DNA of 64,000 nt from Oscillospiraceae bacterium (GTDB lineage: Bacteria > Bacillota > Clostridia > Oscillospirales > Ruminococcaceae). Shown piece after piece: positions 32,282 to 41,197 of the stretch (within the stretch, counting starts at the first letter, position 1; each line of letters starts with the position of its first letter). Made by a program: the position numbers and the translations under genes. Location of the stretch: contig JAFSEU010000026.1 of the NCBI GenBank assembly GCA_017435565.1, positions 51,859 through 115,858 on the forward strand, in the 5' to 3' direction. Below the pieces are notes generated by a model that was not told the DNA's origin, ran no database searches, and was given only the letters and a program-made list of their open reading frames with translations.

Positions 32282-32309
32282 TTGAATTTGATATATTATA
32301 TTGTATATA
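32282..32309 (+). promoter_or_regulatory. Possible promoter of the lnt-like gene
   Basis: TTGAAT (32282-32287) and TATATA (32304-32309) are 16 bp apart in an A+T-rich tract; alternative -10 registers exist. Confidence 0.4.
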
Positions 32310-32340
32310 TTTTTAAAGTGTCTGTGATAAGGAGGGGAGT

Positions 32341-33903
32341 ATGGAGAAGAACCGAAATTTTTTAAAATCAATTGGTTTATGCGCTCTTTCGGGCGTTATG
32401 ACCTCAATATCATTTTCGTTTGAAAACCTTTGGTTTCTGTGCTTTTTTTCGTTAATGCCGATGTTTTTTGCTTTCAGGTTTTATATAAGGAAGCTGAACT
32501 GCAGGCAGAGCGCGGTTTCGTTTTTTGTTTATGGATTTTCGCTTTATTCAACGCTTATGCTCTGGCTGCTTGAGCTGTCGCCTGTGCTTGAGGAAGAAAT
32601 GCCGAAATCGGCTGCATATGCGCTGATTATGCTGGCGATTGTGCTTTCGGCGCTCTTTCTCGGAATTTATTATTCACTTGCGCTTATATTTGCAAGGGTG
32701 TTTTCAAAAGGCCCATTGGTTGACTGTGCAGTCTTCGATTTTCTGTATATTTTAGGCGAATTCTTTACCGGGCTGTTTAATCCGCTGTCATTTCCTTGGG
32801 CAAGGCTGTGTGTAATCGCAACACCCTTTACAGCCTTTATTCAGAGTGCAAGCCTGTTCGGCGGATTGTTTGTATCGCTGATTATCGTGCTTTTCAACTG
32901 TATTTTTTGTCTTGCGCTTTGCAGCTGCAGGTCGCCGAAAAAATGTATTGCATATGTTTCTGCGGCATTGCTGCTGATTGGTGCGAATACGCTTTATGGT
33001 GTGATAAGGCTTGAAAATGCCGAAAAGCCAACGGACGAATGCAATGCGGTGATTGTTCAGGGAAATTTTTCGGGTCTTTCAAAGTGGCGAAGCAGTCGTG
33101 AAGAAATCATTTCCACATATATAAGCCTTGCCGAGGAAAAAATCGATGAGAATACTGAATTTGTCGTTTTTCCCGAAACAGCAGTACCTTTTCGTCTCTA
33201 TCAGGATGAGGCATCTTTGTTGATGCTGACTGATTTTGCAAGTCGAAATAACATTGTGCTTGTGACCGGTGTGTTTTATGAGGAGGAGGGCGATGTTTAT
33301 AACTCGCTCGTGTGCATTGAGCCTGACGGTAAAATTTCAGAGCCATATCATAAGCAGGTTCTTGTGCCCTTGGGCGAATACGTTCCGTTTGCGGATTTTC
33401 TGATGAAACGATGGCCCGAATTGTTTGAAATTATCGGATACGTCAAGGCAGGGGACGGACATGGCGCAGTTTCCACGTCCCGCGGAATTATCGGCGGCGT
33501 AATCTGCTATGAATCGATCTACCCCAATATTGTGCGTCAATCCGTTGTTAAAGGCGCACAGGTAATCACGCTGATAAGCAATGACTCGTGGTTTGGTGAA
33601 AGTCCTGCATTATATCAGCATCATGCTCACGCACGACTGAGAGCAGTTGAAAACAACCGCTATGTTTTAAGGGCGAGCAGCACGGCTATTTCCTCGGCAA
33701 TTGACAATCATGGAAGGATTATTGTGACGGCACCGGAGCTGAAAAGTGCCGCTGTTAAGGCGTCATATCAAATGATACCGGAGAAAACTCTTTATACAAC
33801 CGTCGGAGATATTGTGCTGATTCCGTCATTAATCATAGTTTTCTACGCTTTGTATCTCATTGTCAAGCGCCGTAAGTCTTGTGAAAAATCTGACTCCGAA
33901 TAA
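32341..33903 (+). CDS. lnt: Apolipoprotein N-acyltransferase-like protein
   Basis: The 520-residue protein has about seven N-terminal membrane helices, a nitrilase-superfamily domain (about 232-480) and a C-terminal helix. The catalytic triad is visible as E279 in VFPETAVP, K338 in YHKQVLVPLGEYVPF and C389 in GVICYESIYP. Lnt adds the third acyl chain to the N-terminal cysteine of lipoproteins. It is classic in proteobacteria and actinobacteria; low-G+C Gram-positives more often use LnsAB or Lit, so finding it here is notable. It is transcribed alone. Confidence 0.9.
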   Translation: MEKNRNFLKSIGLCALSGVMTSISFSFENLWFLCFFSLMPMFFAFRFYIRKLNCRQSAVSFFVYGFSLYSTLMLWLLELSPVLEEEMPKSAAYALIMLAIVLSALFLGIYYSLALIFARVFSKGPLVDCAVFDFLYILGEFFTGLFNPLSFPWARLCVIATPFTAFIQSASLFGGLFVSLIIVLFNCIFCLALCSCRSPKKCIAYVSAALLLIGANTLYGVIRLENAEKPTDECNAVIVQGNFSGLSKWRSSREEIISTYISLAEEKIDENTEFVVFPETAVPFRLYQDEASLLMLTDFASRNNIVLVTGVFYEEEGDVYNSLVCIEPDGKISEPYHKQVLVPLGEYVPFADFLMKRWPELFEIIGYVKAGDGHGAVSTSRGIIGGVICYESIYPNIVRQSVVKGAQVITLISNDSWFGESPALYQHHAHARLRAVENNRYVLRASSTAISSAIDNHGRIIVTAPELKSAAVKASYQMIPEKTLYTTVGDIVLIPSLIIVFYALYLIVKRRKSCEKSDSE

Positions 33904-33960
33904 TGCTATGTGTACAAAAAATATACCAGTAATCACATATATGGATGCTTGCGGTTAACT

Positions 33961-34014
33961 GTACGATAAATCGTACTTATATAGCTTGACCTTTTTTTAA
34001 ATCAATGATAAAAT
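33961..34014 (+). promoter_or_regulatory. Promoter with upstream palindrome for a small membrane protein gene
   Basis: TTGACC (33986-33991), a 17-bp spacer and TAAAAT (34009-34014) form a promoter. Ten bases upstream is a perfect inverted repeat, GTACGAT-AA-ATCGTAC (33961-33976), a possible operator or activator site. Confidence 0.6.
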
Positions 34015-34062
34015 CACGGTGAACTCAAAAGTTCAAATCTGATTTTGAAAGGTTGATTTGTT

Positions 34063-34296
34063 ATGAAAAAGGTATATGATACAATAGGAATTTTAGGAGT
34101 TGTACTGCTGTTTGTTGCGGCGGCTTTGAGTGATTCGGGAACGGTTTCGCTGAGCAAGGTGCTTATTCTCGGAATATTCGCATCGGCGATGATAATCTTT
34201 TCTCTCGGCGGAGTGAATGCTTCGGAGTACTGTGAATGTTCCGAGGGAAAAGAAATCATAATGCAAGGCGAACAATGTCTGCAAAAATCCGCATAA
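34063..34296 (+). CDS. Small membrane protein of unknown function
   Basis: The 77-residue protein has two hydrophobic helices (about 7-26 and 33-50) and a short acidic, Cys-containing tail (ASEYCECSEGKE). A GAAAGG site precedes the ATG. It has its own promoter and terminator, which supports a real gene. No family is recognised. Confidence 0.6.
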   Translation: MKKVYDTIGILGVVLLFVAAALSDSGTVSLSKVLILGIFASAMIIFSLGGVNASEYCECSEGKEIIMQGEQCLQKSA

Positions 34297-34303
34297 ATAA
34301 AAT

Positions 34304-34335
34304 GGCTTCATACCGACACTGCGCGGTATGAAGCC
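34304..34335. terminator. Terminator between convergent genes
   Basis: GGCTTCATACCG and CGGTATGAAGCC form a 12-bp stem, followed by TGTTTTATTTT on the plus strand. The PP2C stop lies within the T tract. Confidence 0.85.
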
Positions 34336-34339
34336 TGTT

Positions 34340-35113
34340 TTATTTTATCTTGGCAAGTGTTGCGATTGAAATATTATCTTGCGAACCGTTTTTCAAAGCA
34401 AGCTCATAAAGCTGCTTTATACGCTGCGTCAGTGGCAGCGGAAGCGTTAGTATAGACTCAATGTCAACATCGTAGACATAATCGGTCAGCCCGTCCGTGC
34501 AGAGAAGAAAGATATCGCCGAAGTCAAAACTTTCTGAAATTTCACCGATTTCGGGCTCAATGCTGCCATCGTCGGCACCGATTGCGGTCAGTACAAGGTT
34601 CCTTCCGGAATGAATACGCTTTTGCTCGTGCGAGATTTTTCCCTTGTCATACAGCATTTCAACAAATGACTGGTCTTTTGATATCTGTACAAGTTTGTTG
34701 CTTCTGAAGCGATAAAGCCTCGAGTCGCCGACGTTTATGTAGTGGATTCTGCCGCTTTTCTCAACGTGCAGTGCACAAAGCGTTGTCTGCATATTGGAAG
34801 GATAATTGTTTTTTTTGGAAATCTGCGCGATTTTTTCGTGAATACCCAGAGTCAGTTTGCAGAGATTCTTCCTTGAAAAAGCCTTTGAGGACGAGAGAAG
34901 CTCAAGAGTTTTTCTCGAGGCAAGGCTGCCGTTTTGTGAATTTGACACTCCGTCGGCAACGCCGACGAAAAAGTCACCGCTTGGATTTGAACTGTGCTCG
35001 CCGTTGATGATGATAGCATTCCCTGCAAGAACAGCATCATCGTTTTGCGAAGGTAAGCCTTTTTCGCAGATGCAGCAGCAGTAGTACGGGGATTTTGCCG
35101 GTTTAATATGCAT
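34340..35113 (-). CDS. PP2C-type serine/threonine phosphatase
   Basis: The 257-residue protein has the PP2C metal-binding motifs SQNDDAVL, VADGVSNSQNG, NVGDSRLYRF, LLCTDGLTDYV and GSQDNISIATL. No receptor or membrane segment is attached. It would reverse protein Ser/Thr phosphorylation; no partner kinase is in the window. Its start overlaps the upstream lipoprotein gene by 11 bases. Confidence 0.92.
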   Translation of the reverse strand: MHIKPAKSPYYCCCICEKGLPSQNDDAVLAGNAIIINGEHSSNPSGDFFVGVADGVSNSQNGSLASRKTLELLSSSKAFSRKNLCKLTLGIHEKIAQISKKNNYPSNMQTTLCALHVEKSGRIHYINVGDSRLYRFRSNKLVQISKDQSFVEMLYDKGKISHEQKRIHSGRNLVLTAIGADDGSIEPEIGEISESFDFGDIFLLCTDGLTDYVYDVDIESILTLPLPLTQRIKQLYELALKNGSQDNISIATLAKIK

Positions 35114-35504
35114 AGTCGTTTATAAAGTCAAAAATCGCCTTGCGGTCATCTTCATCTATTTTGATATATTCACATTTTTCGCCGTCTAAATCGCCCTTTA
35201 CCATATATTCGCAATCCTCATCCGTACAAGGATATAAAACAACCTTTTCGTCGCCTATTGTGAAAGTGAGCATAACATCGCCGAAGCTGCAGCTATCAAG
35301 CTTGCCGCTGTAAACAGCGCCGCTGCATGCCTCTACCAAGGCGTCATATTCATTGTTGCCTGCCGCACTTGCAACCTGGACATTTACACCGTTAGCCCAT
35401 ATTTCAAGGTTTGTCGCTTCGGCAGCGTTGAAGGTTCCCGAGCAGGAAATCAGCATAGTTGCGTTGGCTAAAACTGCTGCGGACAAAAGGATTTTTTTAA
35501 TCAT
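35103..35504 (-). CDS. Putative small lipoprotein
   Basis: The 133-residue protein starts at ATG 35504 behind GAAAGGA. A lipoprotein signal ends at LISCSG. The mature part is acidic and includes VVLYPCTDEDCEY and a C-terminal FDFINDYAY. The gene is translationally linked to the PP2C gene and follows exoA by 39 bases. Function is unknown. Confidence 0.72.
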   Translation of the reverse strand: MIKKILLSAAVLANATMLISCSGTFNAAEATNLEIWANGVNVQVASAAGNNEYDALVEACSGAVYSGKLDSCSFGDVMLTFTIGDEKVVLYPCTDEDCEYMVKGDLDGEKCEYIKIDEDDRKAIFDFINDYAY

Positions 35505-35543
35505 AATTAGTATTCCTTTCTGTAATTGCAAGAGGCGGAAGCT

Positions 35544-36308
35544 TTAAACAAAGCTTTCTTTCAGCACAAGCTCGACAGGGCAGTGGTCGCTGCCGAAAAT
35601 ATCGTTTCTGATAATCACGTCTTCAATGTGCGCCATAAGCCTTTTTGAAACGAGAAAATAGTCAATACGCCAGCCTGCGTTTTTCTCACGGGATTTGAAC
35701 ATATAGCTCCACCAGGTGTAGGCACCCTGCCTTTCAGGGTAAATTTCCCTGAAGCTGTCAGCAAACCCGCTTTCCAAAAGTGTTGAAAGCTTCGTGCGTT
35801 CCTCAATGGTAAAGCCTGCATTTTTTGTGTTGGTCTTTGGGTTTTTCAGGTCGATTTCCTTATGTGCGACATTAAGATCGCCGCAGTAAATAACGGGCTT
35901 TATCTTGTCAAGAGAGCAAAGATATTCTCTGAAATCATCTTCCCATTCCATACGGTATGAGAGCCTTGCAAGCTCCCTCTGCGAGTTTGGAATATAGGCG
36001 TTTACAAGGAAGAAGCTGTCATACTCGCAGGTGATGACTCTGCCTTCCTTGTCGTGCTTTTCAATATTTATGCCGTAGGTCACATTCAAAGGTGCAGATT
36101 TTGAAAAAACAGCAGTTCCTGAATAGCCCTTTTTTTCAGCGCTGTTCCAGTATTGATTGTATGACCCGAAGTCAAACTCTGCCTGTTCTTTCTGCATTTT
36201 TGTTTCCTGAATGCAGAATATATCGGCATCGGCGGAGTTGAAATAATCCATAAAACCCTTGGTCATACAGGCGCGCAGACCGTTTACATTCCAGGTGATG
36301 ATTTTCAT
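35544..36308 (-). CDS. exoA: Exodeoxyribonuclease III/AP endonuclease
   Basis: The 254-residue enzyme shows the EEP-fold motifs ITWNVNGLRA, CIQETKMQ, GYSGTAVFSK, YCGDLNVAHKEID, WRIDYFLVSKRL and FGSDHCPVEL. It repairs abasic sites and removes 3'-blocking groups. It lies 19 bases after the glycosidase gene in a mixed-function unit. Confidence 0.96.
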   Translation of the reverse strand: MKIITWNVNGLRACMTKGFMDYFNSADADIFCIQETKMQKEQAEFDFGSYNQYWNSAEKKGYSGTAVFSKSAPLNVTYGINIEKHDKEGRVITCEYDSFFLVNAYIPNSQRELARLSYRMEWEDDFREYLCSLDKIKPVIYCGDLNVAHKEIDLKNPKTNTKNAGFTIEERTKLSTLLESGFADSFREIYPERQGAYTWWSYMFKSREKNAGWRIDYFLVSKRLMAHIEDVIIRNDIFGSDHCPVELVLKESFV

Positions 36309-36327
36309 TTTATCTCAGTCCTTAAAA

Positions 36328-37758
36328 TTAAAGCTCGGTAGGTTCAAATCTTACTCTGATATTGGGCAGAGCGTTGATTGTTGTATATGTGTTCATATCG
36401 CCGCCTTCGATTGAAAGGTCGTTTTCGCCCGAAGCAGGGGGTGCAAAAATCTTCAAAGTAAGGTCGCATTCGCCGTCAAGAGGCTTTTCAAAAAATGCGG
36501 GCATAAAGTCAACGCATTTGCATTCCGGCGATTTGTAGAACCACTTGCCGTTGATTTCGAGCATAAGGTTTGAGTCGTCCTCAAAATATGCCTCACAGAA
36601 GGTAGGGTTCTTCTCAAAGTGAACCTTAACTGCAAGCCCTTCGGCATCTTCGGCGCCGCCCCAACGTAAAGTTGCGGGGAGCTGAACATTTTCTTCTTCC
36701 GAAATTTCGGGTGAGAAGTATTCATCCTTCATGATTTCCTTATATACAGCGAGCTCGGGCTGTTCAAATCCGCATTCGGGATTGGAGGGGTCTTCAATTT
36801 CAAGTCCGAGTCTGCCCCTGTCGCGGAACTGGTAGAAGGTGATAGACGAAAGCCATGTTGCTTTTTCGCTCTTGACTGTATCGTAAAGCTCCTTGACCAT
36901 CTGAGCCTGTTCGTAAGGGCCTGTAACATCGCCGTCAACGTTCATTTCGCCCAATGTCATAGGCTTGCCTTGACCGCCGTTGATTTCGGTAAATCTTTCA
37001 TAACTGCGCTTGGTAAGATAGAACATATCGGAAATTTTATAGCGTGCGTGCGAATTTCCGCCGCGTTCTGCAACGTCATAGGGCCAGCCCCAGTGAAGTG
37101 CGGGATATTTGTCAACAGACCAGACGTCGGTTTCGCATACAGCCTGTGCAAACTCAGCTTCCTTCTCGATTTTTTCGGCATCCTTCTGTTCAATGCCGCC
37201 GATGCAGAGAATGAGCTTTACATTGGGTGCATATTCGTGGAAGATTTTCGTGACTCTTACAAAAAAGTCAGCAACTTCCTGGTATGTGCAGCGCTTGTTG
37301 AATGAGAACCAGTTGCCGGTTGCTTCGTGGTTGACTCTCAAAAACATTCTTCCGAAGGTTTTAAGGTCATTTGCAACGGCAATAAGGTGCTCGTCGGTAA
37401 CGTTGGGGTCAATTGTCAGGGTGAGTGTAACATCCTGACCGTGGCGTCTGATGTCACGCATCTGTTCAAACGGCTGAGCGCTTTTGTCTCCGCCAAGACC
37501 GCCCTTGTAGGTGAAATAATCATCATAGGGGTAGTCCCATGCAAAGCTTACATCATCACTTGCAAAAGCAACGCTTGCTCTTTCGGGGAATCCTTCGTCA
37601 AGAGGGTAGTAGCAGTACATAAGGTTTACGCTTCTATGAGGTCTGCCGAGCTTGTTGATGATATAATCCTGGCAGACATACTCGCCTCGCTCGCTTCCGT
37701 CGGTAATATCAAGTGCGCATTGCGCCTTGCCTAAATGTATTTTTTTGATGTCTTCCAT
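36328..37758 (-). CDS. Putative cytoplasmic glycoside hydrolase of clan GH-A (GH26-like)
   Basis: The 476-residue protein has a TIM-barrel-like body with FLRVNHEATGNWFSF (E145, acid/base candidate) and MTLGEMNVDGD (E271, nucleophile candidate). The RxNHEatGnW pattern recalls mannanase family GH26. A C-terminal beta domain (about 345-476) follows. No signal peptide is present, so it would act on imported oligosaccharides. The family assignment is tentative and may represent a poorly described GH-A branch. It has a strong promoter of its own. Confidence 0.65.
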   Translation of the reverse strand: MEDIKKIHLGKAQCALDITDGSERGEYVCQDYIINKLGRPHRSVNLMYCYYPLDEGFPERASVAFASDDVSFAWDYPYDDYFTYKGGLGGDKSAQPFEQMRDIRRHGQDVTLTLTIDPNVTDEHLIAVANDLKTFGRMFLRVNHEATGNWFSFNKRCTYQEVADFFVRVTKIFHEYAPNVKLILCIGGIEQKDAEKIEKEAEFAQAVCETDVWSVDKYPALHWGWPYDVAERGGNSHARYKISDMFYLTKRSYERFTEINGGQGKPMTLGEMNVDGDVTGPYEQAQMVKELYDTVKSEKATWLSSITFYQFRDRGRLGLEIEDPSNPECGFEQPELAVYKEIMKDEYFSPEISEEENVQLPATLRWGGAEDAEGLAVKVHFEKNPTFCEAYFEDDSNLMLEINGKWFYKSPECKCVDFMPAFFEKPLDGECDLTLKIFAPPASGENDLSIEGGDMNTYTTINALPNIRVRFEPTEL

Positions 37759-37855
37759 ATCAAACCTTTAAAAGCATTAAAAAAATGCTTTCCGCTAAAT
37801 TTCCGGCGTTGCGGCTCGCCGTATTCGTCGTTTTATGAAAACGATATCATAAGTG

Positions 37856-37884
37856 ATTATACCAAATAGAAAGGTACTTGTCAA
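37856..37884 (-). promoter_or_regulatory. Strong promoter of the GH-A-like gene operon
   Basis: On the minus strand a perfect TTGACA (complement of 37879-37884) and TATAAT (complement of 37856-37861) have a 17-bp spacer. It starts 11 bases past the copA stop and leaves a leader of about 90 bases. Confidence 0.88.
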
Positions 37885-37894
37885 CATAAAAAAA

Positions 37895-40030
37895 TCAAAG
37901 TTTTGTGCGCTTTAAAAGAAGTGAGTTTGTAACAACGGAAACCGAGCTGAATGCCATTGCTCCGCCTGCAATTACGGGTGAGAGAAAACCAAGTGCCGCC
38001 AGCGGAATTCCGATTGAATTATAGAAAAATGCCCAGAACAGATTCTGCTTGATTTTGCGCATTGTTTTTTGTGAAAGATTGATTGCCTTAGGGATAAGCA
38101 GCGGATTTGCACCGACGAGCACAATATCGCCCGATTCCATAGCAACGTCCGTGCCCGTGCCCATTGCAAAGCCCACATCGGACTGAGCAAGTGCGGGTGC
38201 GTCGTTGATTCCGTCGCCGACCATTGCCGTAATTCCGTATTTTTCTGCGCAGTATTTCACCTTTTCAAGCTTGTCTTGTGGCAGAACCCTTGCAAAAATT
38301 TCGTCAATTTCAATGCTCTTTCCGATTTCATTTGCGCAGAGCTCGTTATCTCCTGTAATAAGCAACGTTCTGATGCCGCTATCTTTAAGCTGCGAAACGG
38401 CCTGCTTTGAGGTTTCTCTTATCGTGTCGCTTACGCTGAAAACAGCGCAGAGATCACCGTTTATTGTAAGATATAAAACCGAATTTGCAGCTTTTTCAAG
38501 CTCGGCAGCCTTTTGATAAAGCTCGCCGCTGCCGCTTGGTGCCTTGCCGACTGTAATTTCGTTTTGGTTGATTTTTGCTTTTATGCCAAACCCTGCGATT
38601 TCTTCAAAATCCTCGGCAGAATAAAAATCTCCGTTGTAGCTTTTTGTCACAGCCTTTGCAAGAGGGTGTTCAGAAAGCCTTTCAAGAGAAGCGCAGATTT
38701 TTAAGGCTTCATTTTTATCAAGCTTATCGGTTGTAAAAACTCCGTTAAGCTCAGGCTTTCCCTGTGTGATGGTTCCCGTTTTGTCAAAGATGACCGCTTT
38801 GATGTGGCAGGCTTTTTCGAGAGTATCGGCATTTTTTATAAGTATGCCGTTCTGAGCTCCTAAGCCTATTCCAACCATAAGTGCCGTCGGTGTCGCAAGC
38901 CCGAGTGAACAGGGGCAGGCGATTACCAAAACCGATACCGCACGGGAAATGCTTTCGGAAACGCCGACATTGAATATCAGCGAGAGAACAAGAGTGACAA
39001 GCGAAATTACACACACGGCAGGAACAAAAACTGCCGAGACCTTGTCTGCAATATTCTGAATATTCGCTCTTGAGGACTGAGCTGTTTCGACCATTCGGAC
39101 AATTTCGGAAAGAACGGTACTGCTGCCGACGTTTTCCGCTTTGATCGTAAGTGCACCGCTCAGATTTGTTGTTCCTCCGAAAACTTTGTCGCCGCTTTTC
39201 TTCAAAATGGGCATACTTTCGCCCGTGAGCATTGATTCGTCAACAGAGCTTTCTCCCGAAACCACAACGCTGTCAACCGCAACGTTTGAGCCTGACTTTA
39301 CAATGACGATGTCGCCGATTTCGATTTTTTCAGCATCGATGGTAATTTCTTCGCCGTTTCTGACAACAACGGCTTCCTTCGGGCTTAAATCCATCAGCTT
39401 TGAAATTGCTGATGATGTTTTTGATTTTGCGTTGGTTTCCAAAGTCTTGCCAAGCAGAATAAGCGTGATTACAACAACAGCACCTTCAAAATAAAATTCG
39501 GTTTTGCCTGCAATAAGATTATACAGGCTGTAACCGAATGCCGCAGTAGTTCCAAGTGATACAAGCACGTCCATACTGGGACTGCCGTTTCTGAGTGAAT
39601 GGAATGCGCCGATATAAAATTGCATACCGATTATGAACTGAACGGGAATGGCCAAGATAAGCTGCCACAAGCCGTTTGTATGCATACTGTGTGTGATTGA
39701 TGCGTTCGGCGCAAACAGCATCAGAACCATCATCACAAGAAAAGGCAGGGCGAAAATCAGCGAAATTATAAATTTTATTTTAAGCGCCTTCAGCTTTTTT
39801 GCGTTTGCGGTAATCGGGTCGTCAATTACGCTGTAGCCTGCTTTTTCAATGGCTTTTCTGATTTTTTTGATATCGGTAGCATTCGGGTCGAATTCAATAT
39901 CCGCCTTGGCGCTTGCGTATGAAACCTCTGCGGAGAGCACGCCGCTTGTTGCTTTCAAAGCCTTTTCAACGGCGGCAGAGCATCTTACACAGCTCATTTT
40001 ACCGACATTAAGCTTTATTTTTTCTGTCAT
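37895..40030 (-). CDS. copA: Copper-exporting P1B-type ATPase
   Basis: The 711-residue protein has one N-terminal heavy-metal domain (MSCVRC, C14/C17), eight expected membrane helices, the ion-binding CPC in IACPCSLGLATP, the phosphorylation site DKTGT, and TGDN and GDGINDAPAL hinge motifs. It pumps Cu+ out of the cell. ATG 40030 is chosen over 40063 because of its AGGAAAT site and because the longer form would run into copZ. It follows copZ by four bases. Confidence 0.95.
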   Translation of the reverse strand: MTEKIKLNVGKMSCVRCSAAVEKALKATSGVLSAEVSYASAKADIEFDPNATDIKKIRKAIEKAGYSVIDDPITANAKKLKALKIKFIISLIFALPFLVMMVLMLFAPNASITHSMHTNGLWQLILAIPVQFIIGMQFYIGAFHSLRNGSPSMDVLVSLGTTAAFGYSLYNLIAGKTEFYFEGAVVVITLILLGKTLETNAKSKTSSAISKLMDLSPKEAVVVRNGEEITIDAEKIEIGDIVIVKSGSNVAVDSVVVSGESSVDESMLTGESMPILKKSGDKVFGGTTNLSGALTIKAENVGSSTVLSEIVRMVETAQSSRANIQNIADKVSAVFVPAVCVISLVTLVLSLIFNVGVSESISRAVSVLVIACPCSLGLATPTALMVGIGLGAQNGILIKNADTLEKACHIKAVIFDKTGTITQGKPELNGVFTTDKLDKNEALKICASLERLSEHPLAKAVTKSYNGDFYSAEDFEEIAGFGIKAKINQNEITVGKAPSGSGELYQKAAELEKAANSVLYLTINGDLCAVFSVSDTIRETSKQAVSQLKDSGIRTLLITGDNELCANEIGKSIEIDEIFARVLPQDKLEKVKYCAEKYGITAMVGDGINDAPALAQSDVGFAMGTGTDVAMESGDIVLVGANPLLIPKAINLSQKTMRKIKQNLFWAFFYNSIGIPLAALGFLSPVIAGGAMAFSSVSVVTNSLLLKRTKL

Positions 40031-40034
40031 ACTT

Positions 40035-40271
40035 TTATTTCCTAAGCGTTGCTTTGAAATCAAGCTCGTTTATGCATTTTACAATAGCCTGTGCGTTGAT
40101 TTTACCTTCATCGTATTTTACGCTTGCGCTTTTGTTTTCAAGGCTTACATTGACGCTTTTTACGCCGTTAAGTGCGCTTACGGCTTTTTTTACAGAAGCT
40201 ACGCAATGGTTGCAGCTCATTCCTTCAATTGAAATTGTAATTTCTTTCATTTTCTTTCCAAAGTTAAACAT
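40035..40271 (-). CDS. copZ: Copper chaperone CopZ
   Basis: The 78-residue heavy-metal-associated protein carries IEGMSCNHCVASV with the CxxC copper site. The start at 40271 follows AAAGGAG; the much longer frame to 40427 runs back into the amidase gene and is not used. It delivers Cu+ to CopA. No CsoR or CopY repressor gene is seen nearby. Confidence 0.92.
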   Translation of the reverse strand: MFNFGKKMKEITISIEGMSCNHCVASVKKAVSALNGVKSVNVSLENKSASVKYDEGKINAQAIVKCINELDFKATLRK

Positions 40272-40293
40272 TTTAAATTTCTCCTTTAAGTAT

Positions 40294-41082
40294 TTATGAT
40301 AAACTGTACAGTTCAAGCACATTTGCCGCATCGATAATTCCATCGGCAATTGCCTTTGCGTATTCGTTTTTATAACCATCAAACAGCAAGTTGTCGTTTT
40401 CGTCGGTAATAAATCCCAGCTCGACAAGGCAGCTCGGCATTGTCGTTGCAGAGTTTACATAGTAGTTGTGTTCGTTTCCGTTGTCATCACGATAGCCCTC
40501 TTTAATGCCTCGGCTCTGGCTGATTGATTCGCTTGGGAATTTGCTTAGAATTTTCTGTGCTAAAAGCTTGTCATCCGAGTTGTTTTCGCTGTTTATCCAG
40601 ATTTCAACACCGTTGCCGATATCAGCGCTGTTGCGGTGAATCGATACAAACAAATCAGCGTCAATGTCGTTGGCAACGGCACATCTTTCGTCAAGCGAAA
40701 GAAAAGTATCATCGCTTCTTGTCATAACAACGTTGATGTCACCGTATTCAGCAAGCTCAGATTCAACGAGCAGTGCGATTTCAAGCACATCGTCTTTTTC
40801 ATAGCGTGTGCCCTGAGGGTCAACAGCACCTGCATCATCGCCGCCGTGACCTGCATCTATAACAACAGTGAATTTGTCAGCGGTATCAACCTCCGAACTG
40901 CTTTGATTTGACATAAAGACCTGCTCGTCCGTAGAACTGCTGCCGGATGTGTCCTTGCCGCTTCTGAAGACAGAAACGGTGCACGAAACAATTTTTGTCA
41001 GTATGAAAATAATTGCCGCAAGAAAAACAAGAAGTATTACGATGCGGTCAATCCTGAGCTTTCTTTTTCTTTTTTTTGCCAT
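40294..41082 (-). CDS. N-acetylmuramoyl-L-alanine amidase (Amidase_3)
   Basis: The 262-residue protein has one N-terminal membrane helix (about 13-31) as signal anchor, a Ser-rich linker, then the zinc amidase core: VVIDAGHGGDD, LSLDERCAVAN, FVSIHRNSAD and catalytic LVELGFITDE. It cuts the glycan-peptide bond of murein. It ends 22 bases before copZ, so the amidase and copper genes may share a transcript, an unusual pairing. Confidence 0.92.
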   Translation of the reverse strand: MAKKRKRKLRIDRIVILLVFLAAIIFILTKIVSCTVSVFRSGKDTSGSSSTDEQVFMSNQSSSEVDTADKFTVVIDAGHGGDDAGAVDPQGTRYEKDDVLEIALLVESELAEYGDINVVMTRSDDTFLSLDERCAVANDIDADLFVSIHRNSADIGNGVEIWINSENNSDDKLLAQKILSKFPSESISQSRGIKEGYRDDNGNEHNYYVNSATTMPSCLVELGFITDENDNLLFDGYKNEYAKAIADGIIDAANVLELYSLS

Positions 41083-41197
41083 TGCTACACCTGAATCTAT
41101 ACAGTCTGAAAAACTAAACGTACATATTAAATTATATCAGATTTTTATATTAAAGTAAAGCATTGGTTTTAATTAAAATTGAAGTTTTTGAAAAGTT

